Part shown: positions 34,066-41,802 of the stretch, in pieces
Numbering within the stretch: position 1 is the first letter of the stretch
How the letters are laid out: the number at the start of each line of letters is the position of its first letter
NCBI GenBank assembly: GCA_036268075.1
Contig: DATAUV010000013.1
Span: forward strand, 1-64,000
Direction of reading: 5' to 3'
From: DATARH01 sp036268075
GTDB lineage: Bacteria > Pseudomonadota > Alphaproteobacteria > ATCC43930 > CGMCC-115725
DNA length: 64,000 nt
Made by a program: the position numbers and the translations under genes
Notes under the pieces: model-generated
Told to the model about the DNA's origin: nothing
Database searches by the model: none
Seen by the model: the letters and a program-made list of their open reading frames with translations, nothing else

Positions 34066-34386
34066 GTGTCAGCGCATCCGGTCCCGAGGCGATTGCTGGA
34101 ATCGATCGTCGCGCATTTCAATCCGCAGCGCGTGATTCTGTTTGGGTCGACGGCGCGCGGAGAGGGAGGACCGGACAGCGATCTCGACCTCCTTGTCGTC
34201 GTCGACGACGACACCCCGAACGAGATGCTCAGCGGCAAATCGGTGCATGCCGCGCGGGCCTGCTACCACGACCCCGTTGATATCCTTCTCTTTCGCGAAA
34301 CGAATTTCAGGAACCGAGCGCGGGCCATCGGCTCGCTGCCTGCCCTTGTCCTGCGCGAGGGCGTGACCGTTTATGAGAGAGGGTGA
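34066..34386 (+). CDS. MNT-type nucleotidyltransferase (minimal Pol-beta fold), likely antitoxin
   Basis: GTG 34066 follows AGGAGGTG with a 5-nt spacer. The 106-aa product has the minimal nucleotidyltransferase signature ILFGSTARGEGGPDSDLDLL (about residues 24-43), with the GS...R and DxD catalytic residues, then PVDILLF carrying the third acidic residue. In MNT/HEPN (MntA/HepT) pairs the nucleotidyltransferase neutralises the HEPN RNase by adenylylation. The downstream HEPN gene overlaps this one by 14 bp, the usual arrangement. All catalytic residues appear present. Confidence 0.88.
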   Translation: MSAHPVPRRLLESIVAHFNPQRVILFGSTARGEGGPDSDLDLLVVVDDDTPNEMLSGKSVHAARACYHDPVDILLFRETNFRNRARAIGSLPALVLREGVTVYERG

Positions 34387-34783
34387 AGAGCGGGGGTGGG
34401 ATTGGGACGAAGCGCCGCTTCGGTTCGCCCGGGCGCGCAATGACATCGCTGCCGTACAAGCCCTCCTGATGGTCGAATTGCCCGACACCGCCGCATTCCA
34501 TGCTCAGCAAGCGGTCGAAAAGGTGCTCAAAGGTCTGCTGGCGGCGGCGGCGGAACCCCTTCGCCGAACCCACAACATCGAAGCCTTGGCCGACCTCGCC
34601 CATCCGCATTGGCCAAGTCTGGTCGAGCTGCCGTTTTCACTGGTCCGAGTAGACCACTGGTACGTGGATACCCGCTATCCGGGCGGAGCCGAGGCGACCC
34701 CGGATGCAAGTGAGATCGCCGCTGCGGCGGAGGCCATCGCTCAGCTTTTGGATCGCGTCATGTCGGAAGCGGGGCCGCCCTAG
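34373..34783 (+). CDS. HEPN-domain protein, partner of the MNT gene
   Basis: The 136-aa helical protein overlaps the MNT gene by 14 bp. It has the HEPN pattern: DEAPLRFARARNDIAAVQAL, then FHAQQAVEKVLKGLLAA (about residues 43-59), RRTHNIEALADLA and VDTRYPG. The last feature and the overall layout match the KNTase C-terminal-like HEPN group more than the HepT group. The canonical Rx4-6H RNase motif of toxic HEPNs is not obvious, so toxicity is uncertain. A TA pair is the simplest reading, but a non-toxic substrate-binding partner for the nucleotidyltransferase is possible. Confidence 0.85.
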   Translation: MREGEERGWDWDEAPLRFARARNDIAAVQALLMVELPDTAAFHAQQAVEKVLKGLLAAAAEPLRRTHNIEALADLAHPHWPSLVELPFSLVRVDHWYVDTRYPGGAEATPDASEIAAAAEAIAQLLDRVMSEAGPP

Positions 34784-34846
34784 CTTCGCGTTGCTCTGCC
34801 GCCGGTCGCTCCTTATCATCCGGACCTCATACTTGAGGAGGAAACC

Positions 34847-35236
34847 GTGGCGAAACGGCAGAGCGTCGATGTCGCGGGGGCGCGGCATGTCAATCCGATC
34901 CCGAGCGCCTCGCGGAAGGGACCGTTTGTCGTGTCGGGCGCGATCTCCGGCGCCGATCCGGCGACGGGAAAGGTGCCGGAAGACCTCGACGAGCAATGCG
35001 CTGCGATGTTCGCCAATGTGCGCCGGGTCATCGAGACCGCCGGCGGCACGCCCGACGACATCGTCAAGATGAACATGTGGATCACCGACCGGGCGCTCAG
35101 GCCGATCGTCAACAAATACTGGGTCGAGATGTTTCCCGACCCGCATTCCCGCCCGGCCCGCCACACGGTCGCGAGCGGCGATTTCACCCCGCCGATGCAG
35201 GTCCAGTGCGACCTCATGGCGGTGATTGGGGATTAG
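34847..35236 (+). CDS. RidA/YjgF/YER057c-type enamine deaminase family protein
   Basis: GTG 34847 is preceded by GAGGAGG. The 129-aa protein has the RidA-like core: NPIPSASRKGPFVVSG, DLDEQCAAMFANVRRVIE, AGGTPDDIVKMNMWITD, and the C-terminal SRPARHTVASGDF with the Arg that binds the substrate carboxylate in RidA. Family members hydrolyse reactive enamines or imines, or act on pathway-specific intermediates. Only 2 bp separate it from the enolase-superfamily gene, so the two are likely co-translated in a catabolic pathway. Confidence 0.88.
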   Translation: MAKRQSVDVAGARHVNPIPSASRKGPFVVSGAISGADPATGKVPEDLDEQCAAMFANVRRVIETAGGTPDDIVKMNMWITDRALRPIVNKYWVEMFPDPHSRPARHTVASGDFTPPMQVQCDLMAVIGD

Positions 35237-35238
35237 AC

Positions 35239-36405
35239 ATGAAGATCAAGGACATCCGCACGATCGCGCTTTCCTACAAATGCGAGCCGCCCTATGGCAG
35301 CGCCGGCGGGATGCAGGCGCGGCGCGGGGCGCTCATCGTCGAGGTCGAGACCGACGAGGGGATCATCGGCATCGGCGAAAGCGGGCTCGGCGGCGGCGCG
35401 ACCGCGACGGTCATCGAAAAGGACCTGAAGCCGCTCCTGGTCGGCCGTGACCCGACGATGATCGAGGGGCTGTGGCAGCTCATGTTCGCCCGCACCCGGC
35501 AGTACGGGCGGCGCGGCGTCGTGATGAACGCGATCAGCGGCATCGACATCGCGCTCTGGGACATCGCCGGCAAGATCGCGAAGATGCCGGTCTACAAGCT
35601 GCTCGGGGCCAGCCGCGACCGCGTCGAGGCCTATGCCAGCGGCGGTTTCTACCAGGAAGGAAAGGGCGTCGACGGGGTCGCCGGCGAGGCCGAAAGCTAC
35701 CGCTCCCGCGGCTTCCGCGGCATGAAGATGAAGATCGGCCGCAACCCTTCGACGGGCTCGCACCTGCGCCACCTCGCCAACATGGCGGAGGTGTGCGAGG
35801 TCGAGCCGGAGGTCGACATCGCCCGCGTCGCCGCGGTGCGCAAGGCGCTCGGGCCGCAGGCCAAGCTGATGGTCGACGTCAATTGCGCCTGGAGTCCCGA
35901 TTTCGCGATCCGCATGGGCCGCGAGCTCGATCCCTATAACCTCTACTGGATCGAGGAGCCGGTCGCGACCGACGACATCGACGGCAGCGCCCGCGTCGCC
36001 GACGCGCTGACGACCCCGATCGCCGGCTACGAGACCGAGACCGGGCTCTACGGCTTTCGCGAGCTGGTGACGCGCGGCGCGGTCGATATCGTGCAGCTCG
36101 ACGTCGCCTGGAGCGGCGGGTTCTCCGAGGGGAAGCGCATCGCCGCCTTCGCCCAGGCCCACCACCGCATGGTCGCCCCCCACGCCTTCGCCGGCGCCGT
36201 CCTCCTGATCGCCTCGCTGCATTACGCGGCCGCGATCCCGAACGCATTGGCGCTCGAATGGGACCAGAACCCCAACGGCCTCCGCGACGAATTGCTGAAG
36301 GAAGGGCTGAAGCTCGAAAGCGACGGCACGGTCAAATTGCCGGAGCGGCCGGGGCTGGGGATCGAACTCGATCGGGATGCGGTCGAGAAGTATCGGGTGG
36401 GATGA
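35239..36405 (+). CDS. Mandelate racemase/muconate lactonizing enzyme family protein (enolase superfamily)
   Basis: The 388-aa product starts MKIKDIRTIALSYKCEPPYG. It has the superfamily barrel with GMKMKIGR (the KxK catalytic motif, about residues 163-170), metal-binding acids in LMVDVN, WIEEPVATDD and AGYETETGL, and APHAFAGAVLL near the C-terminus where MR-type enzymes keep a His. This suggests acid-sugar dehydratase or racemase activity; the substrate is not determinable. The frame is open upstream into the RidA gene, but this ATG, 2 bp after the RidA stop, fits the family. Co-occurrence with RidA and a nearby hydroxyacid dehydrogenase suggests sugar-acid or amino-acid catabolism. Confidence 0.92.
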   Translation: MKIKDIRTIALSYKCEPPYGSAGGMQARRGALIVEVETDEGIIGIGESGLGGGATATVIEKDLKPLLVGRDPTMIEGLWQLMFARTRQYGRRGVVMNAISGIDIALWDIAGKIAKMPVYKLLGASRDRVEAYASGGFYQEGKGVDGVAGEAESYRSRGFRGMKMKIGRNPSTGSHLRHLANMAEVCEVEPEVDIARVAAVRKALGPQAKLMVDVNCAWSPDFAIRMGRELDPYNLYWIEEPVATDDIDGSARVADALTTPIAGYETETGLYGFRELVTRGAVDIVQLDVAWSGGFSEGKRIAAFAQAHHRMVAPHAFAGAVLLIASLHYAAAIPNALALEWDQNPNGLRDELLKEGLKLESDGTVKLPERPGLGIELDRDAVEKYRVG

Positions 36406-36409
36406 TCCC

Positions 36410-36502
36410 TGGACCGCGGGCGTCCCGCCCGCACCATGCAGAAGAGCGGGCGGGACGCCCGCGGTCTTTATCGCAAGATGCGGGCGGGACGCCCGCGGTC
36501 CA
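36410..36502. repeat. Cluster of three GGACCGCGGGCG palindromic repeats
   Basis: Three copies of a roughly 22-bp unit (tGGACCGCGGGCGTCCCGCCCGC or its complement) lie at 36410-36432 (one orientation), 36446-36466 and 36480-36502 (the opposite one). Adjacent copies can pair into a long GC hairpin. The same unit recurs at 41645-41706, so it is a dispersed REP-like family. It fills the gap between the enolase-superfamily gene and the DUF488 gene. Confidence 0.9.
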
Positions 36503-36518
36503 ACGAGAACGGCGGCTG

Positions 36519-36968
36519 ATGGACCTCTTCACGATCGGGTATGAGAAGGCGCGGCAGGTTGACGTGATCTCGGCGCTCGCGGCCGCCGGGGTAAAAACCT
36601 TGATCGACGTGCGCGACCGGCCGGTGTCGCGGCGGCCGGGGTTTTCGAAGAACCAGCTTGCCGCGGCGGTCGAAGAGGCGGGGATGCGGTATGTCGGGCT
36701 CAAGGCGCTCGGGACCCCGCCCGAGGGGCGCGAGGCCAACCACAAGCGCCAGTGGGAGCGGTTCTGGCAGATCGTCGACGACAAGCTCGCGACCGCCGAG
36801 GCCGAGATCGCATTGCAGCAGGCGACCGCGACCGCCTCAGAGGCGCCGAGCTGCCTGATCTGCTACGAGGCCGACCACCGCATCTGCCACCGCTCCCGCG
36901 TCGCCGCGATATTGGCGGAGCGGCACGGGTTCACAATTCGTCATCTGGCGGTTGACGCTCCCGCTTGA
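36519..36968 (+). CDS. DUF488 family protein
   Basis: The 149-aa product starts MDLFTIGYEKARQVDVISAL and shows the DUF488 layout: GVKTLIDVRDRPVSRRPGF (about residues 28-46), MRYVGLKALGTP, then CLICYEADHRICHRSRVA near the C-terminus. The last motif holds paired Cys and His residues conserved in the family. Function is not established. The 3' end overlaps the convergent arfB gene by 38 bp. The ribosome binding site is weak and partly inside the last REP-like copy. Confidence 0.88.
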   Translation: MDLFTIGYEKARQVDVISALAAAGVKTLIDVRDRPVSRRPGFSKNQLAAAVEEAGMRYVGLKALGTPPEGREANHKRQWERFWQIVDDKLATAEAEIALQQATATASEAPSCLICYEADHRICHRSRVAAILAERHGFTIRHLAVDAPA

Positions 36969-37353
36969 CCTCGGCGCGGTGAGACTTGTCGTGGAGGCGG
37001 TCTTCCTTCGAGGCGACGGGCGTCCGGGTCGGGCGGCGCGGGCGCTGCGGGGTCGCGGCGCGGCGGATCAGCGCGACGAGCCGGTCGCGCGCGTCCTGCC
37101 GGTTCATCGTCTGCGAGCGATAGCGCCGCGCGGTGATGACGAGGACGCCGTCATGGCTGATCCGCGCCCGCATCATCCGTTCGAGCCGCGCGCGCACCTC
37201 ATCGGGCAGCGAGTGCGAGCCGCGCACGTCAAAGCGAAGCTGGGCGGTGCTCGACACCTTGTTGACGTTCTGCCCGCCATGGCCGGTGCCATGGATAAAG
37301 GTCTCGGAGATCTCCCGCTCGTCGAGGCCCCAATCGTCGGTGATCGCGATCAT
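36931..37353 (-). CDS. arfB: Alternative ribosome-rescue factor ArfB (YaeJ), peptidyl-tRNA hydrolase
   Basis: The 140-aa product is the right length for ArfB. The catalytic loop HGTGHGGQNVNKVSS (about residues 21-35) contains the GGQ that hydrolyses peptidyl-tRNA, followed by the class I release-factor-like fold (LRFDVRGSHSLPDEVRARL). The C-terminal tail is basic and unstructured (RRPTRTPVASKEDRLHDKSH), as needed to occupy the empty mRNA channel of stalled ribosomes. It overlaps the convergent DUF488 gene by 38 bp within this tail. Confidence 0.93.
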   Translation of the reverse strand: MIAITDDWGLDEREISETFIHGTGHGGQNVNKVSSTAQLRFDVRGSHSLPDEVRARLERMMRARISHDGVLVITARRYRSQTMNRQDARDRLVALIRRAATPQRPRRPTRTPVASKEDRLHDKSHRAEVKRERQPPDDEL

Positions 37354-37574
37354 GTTTCGCCACCTGCTTTAGTCGTTAGGAACAGGCGAACATAACGAAT
37401 ATGCCCGTCTGTTCCGCCTTCCGGCTAATATTGGTACGACAAAGCCGACGTGCAGTTCCGGCACCCGAGATTAGCACTTCACGCCGCCCGCCGTGGTGGT
37501 GTAAGCCAGACTGATGCACCGCCGGGCCGGCCCCCGGCGCGCGGTGGTGCGAGCGCGAATGTTCAGGAGCCAAC

Positions 37575-38447
37575 ATGCCCAGGGTCAATTTCTCCGCGCC
37601 GACGACGATCGACGAAGCTGTTGCCGCCTTGGCCGGCGCGTCGGGCCTGGCGAAGGTGCTGTCCGGCGGGACCGATCTGTTGGTGCAACTGCGGTCGGGC
37701 CGGATGCGGCCTGAGCTGATCGTCGACACCAAGCGCATCCCCGGCCTGATCGGCATGCGCGAGGAAGGCGGCAAGTGGATCATCGGCGCGGCCACGCCCG
37801 GCGTCATGGTCAGCGACAACCATGCGTTCGACCACGATTATCCCGGCATCGTCGAGGGGATGGACCTGATCGGCTCGCAGCAGATCCAGGGCCGCGCCTC
37901 GCTCGCCGGCAATCTGTGCAACGCCTCGCCCGCCGCCGACAGCGTGCCGGCGTTGATCGCCGCGCGCGCAACCTGCGTCGTCGCCGGTCCGAGCGGCGCC
38001 CGCCGTGAGGTTCAGGTCGAAGCGATCTGCACCGGCCCCGGCCGCACCTCGCTCGCCAAGGGCGAGCTCATCATCGAATTCCATATTCCGAAGCCCAAGG
38101 CGCATCAGTGCGATGCGTATCTGCGCTTTATCCCGCGCACCGAGATGGACATCGCCGTCGTCGGCTGCGGCATCAACGTGACGCTCGACAACAGCGGCAC
38201 CTGCGTCGACGCGCGGGTCGTGCTGGGCGCTGTGGCGCCGACGACCGTCATCGTCGAGGACGCGGCGAAAGCGCTGATCGGCAACAAGCTCGACGACGCC
38301 ACGCTCGCAAAGCTCGACGCCGCGGCGCAGGCGGCGGCAAAGCCGATCAGCGACAAGCGCGGCACCATCGAATACCGCACCAAGGTCTCGGGCGTCCTCG
38401 CCCGCCGGGTCGCGGCGATCGCTTTCGATCGCGCTTCGAAGCGCTGA
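37575..38447 (+). CDS. Molybdenum hydroxylase FAD-binding (medium) subunit
   Basis: The 290-aa protein is the CoxM/XdhB-type flavin subunit. It starts MPRVNFSAPTTIDEAVAAL and carries VLSGGTDLLVQL (about residues 28-39) and IQGRASLAGNLCNASPAADS (about 104-123), the two FAD-contact loops. The C-terminal CO-dehydrogenase flavoprotein domain follows. It passes electrons from the Fe-S subunit to the acceptor. The operon order is M-S-L: the Fe-S gene is 28 bp and the Mo subunit gene 34 bp further on. About 220 bp upstream hold no gene and should contain the operon promoter. Confidence 0.93.
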   Translation: MPRVNFSAPTTIDEAVAALAGASGLAKVLSGGTDLLVQLRSGRMRPELIVDTKRIPGLIGMREEGGKWIIGAATPGVMVSDNHAFDHDYPGIVEGMDLIGSQQIQGRASLAGNLCNASPAADSVPALIAARATCVVAGPSGARREVQVEAICTGPGRTSLAKGELIIEFHIPKPKAHQCDAYLRFIPRTEMDIAVVGCGINVTLDNSGTCVDARVVLGAVAPTTVIVEDAAKALIGNKLDDATLAKLDAAAQAAAKPISDKRGTIEYRTKVSGVLARRVAAIAFDRASKR

Positions 38448-38475
38448 CATATAGACCGATTTCCGGGAGACACCG

Positions 38476-38961
38476 ATGAGCAAGCATCACGTTACGACGA
38501 CGATCAACGGCGAGCCGGCCGAATATCTGTGCGAGGCGCAGCAGACGATGCTCGACGTCCTGCGCGACGAGCTCGGGCTGACCGGCAGCAAGGAAGGCTG
38601 CAGCTCCGGCGATTGCGGCGCCTGCACGATCATCGTCGACGGCAACATCACCTGCTCGTGCCTGATGCTCGCGGTCGAGGCCGAGGGGCGCGCGGTCACG
38701 ACCATCGAGGGCGTCGCCGACGGCGACACGCTGCACCCGGTGCAGCAGAAATTCCTCGAGCACGCCGCGCTTCAATGCGGGTTCTGCACCCCCGGCTTTA
38801 TCGTCGCCGCCAAGGCGCTGCTCGACAGCAACCCCAACCCGACCGAGGAAGAAGCCCGGTACTGGCTGGCCGGAAATCTCTGCCGCTGCACCGGCTACGA
38901 CAAGATCCTCCGCGCCGTGATGGACGCCGCCGAAGTCATGCGCGCCCAGCCTGCCCGTTGA
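38476..38961 (+). CDS. Molybdenum hydroxylase [2Fe-2S] (small) subunit
   Basis: The 161-aa product has both iron-sulfur domains of CoxS/XdhA-type subunits. The plant-ferredoxin-like N-terminal cluster motif is GCSSGDCGACTIIVDG (about residues 41-56), with a fourth Cys in ITCSCL. The helical C-terminal domain holds LQCGFCTPGF and NLCRCTGYDKI. All eight cluster cysteines appear present. It relays electrons from the molybdenum centre to FAD. GGGAGA precedes the ATG. Confidence 0.95.
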   Translation: MSKHHVTTTINGEPAEYLCEAQQTMLDVLRDELGLTGSKEGCSSGDCGACTIIVDGNITCSCLMLAVEAEGRAVTTIEGVADGDTLHPVQQKFLEHAALQCGFCTPGFIVAAKALLDSNPNPTEEEARYWLAGNLCRCTGYDKILRAVMDAAEVMRAQPAR

Positions 38962-38995
38962 CCCCTGCCCGTTGACCATTGAAAGGACCCTGAAA

Positions 38996-41281
38996 ATGAG
39001 CAGCGCCTCTGAAGGTCTCAAGGTCGTCGGCACCCGCCCCATTCGGCCCGACGGCGTTGAAAAGGTGATCGGCCGCGCCCAGTTCGGCGCGGATACCGTC
39101 ATGCCCGGCATGCTGTGGGGCAAGGTCAAGCGCAGCCCGCACGCCCATGCCCGGATCAAGTCGATCGACACGTCGAAGGCGGCCGCGCTGCCCGGCGTCA
39201 AGGCGGTGATCACCGCCGCCGATTTCCCGAACATCGCGTCCGAGGAAGCCTTTGTCGGCGAAGGCCCGATGAACTTCCGCGACCTGTCGCGCAACTGCAT
39301 GGCGTCCGACAAGGCGCTTTATGACGGCCACGCCGTCGCCGCCGTGGCCGCGACCAGCTCCGCGATCGCCGACGAGGCGCTTGACCTGATCGAGGTCGAG
39401 TACGAGGTGCTGCCGCACGTCATCGACGTCGAGGAAGCGATGGCCGACAACGCGCCGGTCCTCCACGACGATCTGTTCACCCAGGGCGTCGAGCCGAAAC
39501 CCACGAAGCCGTCGAACGTCGCCAAGAAGATCGGTTTCGCAAAGGGCAACATCGACGAAGGCTGGAAAGAGGCCGAGGTCACGATCGAGCGGCGTTATAC
39601 GACGCAGCCGGTGCACCAGGGCTATATCGAGCCGCATGCCTGCGTCGTCTCGGTCGCGCCCGACGGACAGTGCACGATCTGGAGCTCCAGCCAGGGCCAG
39701 TTCATGGTCCGCGCTTATTGCGCCAAGCTGCTCGGCACCGACATCGCCAATATCCGCGCGATGGCGGCCGAGATCGGCGGCGGGTTCGGCGGCAAGACGC
39801 TCGTCTACCTCGAGCCGCTCGCGCTCGCGATGGCCAAGAAGTCGGGCCGTCCGGTCAAGATGGTGATGAGCCGCGAAGAGGTGTTTCGGGGGACCGGCCC
39901 GACCTCGGGCGGCGTCATCGAAGTAAAGCTCGGCGCCAAGAAGGACGGCCGCATCGTCGCCGCCGAGCTGGTGCTGAAATACCAGGCCGGCGCGTTCCCC
40001 GGGTCGCCCGTGGGGCCGGGCTGCATGTGCGGCTTTGCGATGTACGATTTGCCGCACGTCAAGATCACCGGCTACGACGTGGTGTCGAACCGGCCCAAGG
40101 TCGCGGCCTACCGCGCGCCCGGCGCGCCGATCTCGTCGTTCGGCGTCGAAAGCTGCGTCGACGAGCTCGCCCGCGAACTCAAGATCGACCCGCTCAAGCT
40201 GCGCGAGATCAATGCGGCCAAGGACGGCACCAAGACCGCGCACGGTCCGACCTTTGCCAATGTCGGCTATGTGCAGACGCTGGAAGCGGCCAAGAACCAC
40301 CCGCATTTCAACACTCCGCTCGGCCCCAACCAGGGCCGCGGCATTGCGTCGGGGTTCTGGTTCAACATCGGCGGCGAATCGAGCGCCTCGTGCTTCGTCA
40401 ACGAGGATGGCACGGTGTCGATCGTCGAGGGCAACCCCGATATCGGCGGCTCGCGCGCCGGCATGGCGATGATGGCGGCAGAAACGCTGGGCATTGCGTA
40501 TGAGCGGGTGCGCCCGATCGTCGCCGACACGGCCTCGGTCGGCTACACCTTCCTCACGGGCGGCAGCCGCGTCACCTTCGCCACCGGCATGGCGGTGACG
40601 CAGGCGGCGCAAAAGGTCGTCGTCGAGCTCAAGAAGCGCGCGGCGATGATCTGGGACATCAGCCCCGAGGCGGTCGACTGGCGCGACGGCATGGCCTATC
40701 CGGCCGGTCAGAACGCCGGCAATTTCGACCCGCTGTCACTGGCTGACATCGCGGTCAAGGCCGGCCGCACCGGCGGGCCGATCACCGCCGAGGTCTCGCT
40801 CAACGCGCAGGGCGCCGGCCCCGGCTTCGCCACGCATATCTGCGATGTCGAGGTCGATCCGGAGACCGGGCACGTCAAGGTGCTGCGCTATACCGCGGTA
40901 CAGGATGTCGGTCGGGCGATCCACCCGTCCTATGTCGAAGGCCAGATCCAGGGCGGCGTCGCCCAGGGTGTCGGCTGGGCGCTCAACGAAGAGTACGTCT
41001 ACGACAAGAACGGGCGGCTCGATAACCCCGGCTTCCTCGACTATCGCATGCCGGTCTGTTCGGACATGCCGATGATCGAGGCGGTGATGGTCGAGGTGCC
41101 GAACCCGCGCCACCCGTTCGGCGCCAAGGGCGTCGGCGAGGTGCCGATCGTGCCGCCGATGGCCGCGGTCGCCAACGCGATCGCCGACGCCGTCGGCACG
41201 CGCATGCGCCACCTGCCGATGTCGCCGCCAAAGCTCCGCGCCGCGCTCGACAGCGAACCGATGAAGGTTGCGGCGGAGTAA
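38996..41281 (+). CDS. Molybdenum hydroxylase large subunit, xanthine dehydrogenase family
   Basis: The 761-aa protein binds the molybdopterin cofactor. It starts MSSASEGLKVVGTRPIRPDG, with AAGGA-type spacing before ATG 38996. Landmarks are the N-terminal a/b hammerhead domain, EIGGGFGGKTLVYLEPLALA (about residues 258-277), AYRAPGAPISSFGVES, and the C-terminal HPFGAKGVGEVPIVPPMA, where the catalytic Glu lies in GxGE. The active-site loop reads AYRAPGAP, not the AYxCSFR of form I CO dehydrogenase, so it is not a true CO oxidiser. An aldehyde, N-heterocycle or similar substrate is likely. Confidence 0.93.
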   Translation: MSSASEGLKVVGTRPIRPDGVEKVIGRAQFGADTVMPGMLWGKVKRSPHAHARIKSIDTSKAAALPGVKAVITAADFPNIASEEAFVGEGPMNFRDLSRNCMASDKALYDGHAVAAVAATSSAIADEALDLIEVEYEVLPHVIDVEEAMADNAPVLHDDLFTQGVEPKPTKPSNVAKKIGFAKGNIDEGWKEAEVTIERRYTTQPVHQGYIEPHACVVSVAPDGQCTIWSSSQGQFMVRAYCAKLLGTDIANIRAMAAEIGGGFGGKTLVYLEPLALAMAKKSGRPVKMVMSREEVFRGTGPTSGGVIEVKLGAKKDGRIVAAELVLKYQAGAFPGSPVGPGCMCGFAMYDLPHVKITGYDVVSNRPKVAAYRAPGAPISSFGVESCVDELARELKIDPLKLREINAAKDGTKTAHGPTFANVGYVQTLEAAKNHPHFNTPLGPNQGRGIASGFWFNIGGESSASCFVNEDGTVSIVEGNPDIGGSRAGMAMMAAETLGIAYERVRPIVADTASVGYTFLTGGSRVTFATGMAVTQAAQKVVVELKKRAAMIWDISPEAVDWRDGMAYPAGQNAGNFDPLSLADIAVKAGRTGGPITAEVSLNAQGAGPGFATHICDVEVDPETGHVKVLRYTAVQDVGRAIHPSYVEGQIQGGVAQGVGWALNEEYVYDKNGRLDNPGFLDYRMPVCSDMPMIEAVMVEVPNPRHPFGAKGVGEVPIVPPMAAVANAIADAVGTRMRHLPMSPPKLRAALDSEPMKVAAE

Positions 41282-41291
41282 CAACGGCTGT

Positions 41292-41371
41292 CATTGCGAG
41301 GCGCGCAGCGCCGCGGCAATCCCCCTCCGGGTACGCACTTGGATGGGGATTGCTTCGTTCTGCTTGCAATG
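41292..41371. repeat. Dispersed CATTGCGAG-type intergenic palindrome
   Basis: The left arm begins CATTGCGAGGCGCGCAG and ends GCGGCAATCCCC. The right arm begins GGGGATTGCTTCG and ends TTGCAATG, forming an imperfect hairpin that fills the gap between the Mo subunit gene and the MoaD-like gene. Elements built on CATTGCGAG...GCAATCC are common in intergenic regions of many proteobacteria. Confidence 0.75.
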
Positions 41372-41391
41372 GCAACGACAGGCTGACGCAA

Positions 41392-41640
41392 ATGCCGCAT
41401 GTCGTGATCTCGGGAATGGCTGCCCGCCGGTTCACCGGCGGGCAGACCGAGTTCGACGTCGACGCCGACACGGTCCACCGCATGATCCGCGAACTCGACC
41501 GCCGCTATCCCGGTCTCGGCCATCAGATCGACGAAGGCATGGCCGTCGCCATCAACGGCGAAATCTTCCAGGACGCCTACGCCGAGCGCCTCGCACCCGA
41601 CGCCGAGGTGTTCCTCATCCCCAAGATCGGCGGCGGGTAG
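41392..41640 (+). CDS. MoaD/ThiS-type ubiquitin-like sulfur carrier protein
   Basis: The 82-aa product starts MPHVVISGMAARRFTGGQ, has the beta-grasp layout (FDVDADTVHRMIRELDRRYP, GMAVAINGEIF, LAPDAEVFLIPKIGGG) and ends in Gly-Gly-Gly. A C-terminal diglycine is what MoaD, ThiS and related carriers use for thiocarboxylate formation. It follows the molybdenum hydroxylase genes by 110 bp, so a role in molybdopterin synthesis or sulfuration for that enzyme is plausible. The extra terminal Gly is slightly unusual. ATG 41392 fits the domain; an in-frame ATG at 41350 lies in repeat DNA. Confidence 0.82.
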   Translation: MPHVVISGMAARRFTGGQTEFDVDADTVHRMIRELDRRYPGLGHQIDEGMAVAINGEIFQDAYAERLAPDAEVFLIPKIGGG

Positions 41641-41644
41641 AATC

Positions 41645-41706
41645 TGGACCGCGGGCGTCTCGCCCGCATCTTCCGACAAAGGAGCGGGCGGGACGCCCGC
41701 GGTCCA
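41645..41706. repeat. Inverted pair of GGACCGCGGGCG repeats
   Basis: TGGACCGCGGGCGTCTCGCC... (41645-41667) and its complement (41684-41706) flank a 16-bp loop, making a strong hairpin just after the MoaD-like gene. This is the same family as the cluster at 36410-36502, with one base different in the first arm. Confidence 0.9.
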
Positions 41707-41802
41707 ATTTGGTGGCGCCTTCATACAGGGCGAGCCCCGCCCCACTTCTCAATTCCCCACCAAAGCCGATAACATCCCTTCCGCAAGCAAGCGGGGGCAG
41801 GG

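Noticed and set aside
37354..37574. Hairpin-rich gap checked for a tRNA or riboswitch upstream of the molybdenum hydroxylase operon
   Set aside because: No cloverleaf, CCA end or known molybdenum-cofactor riboswitch pattern could be recognised by eye; treated as an ordinary promoter region.
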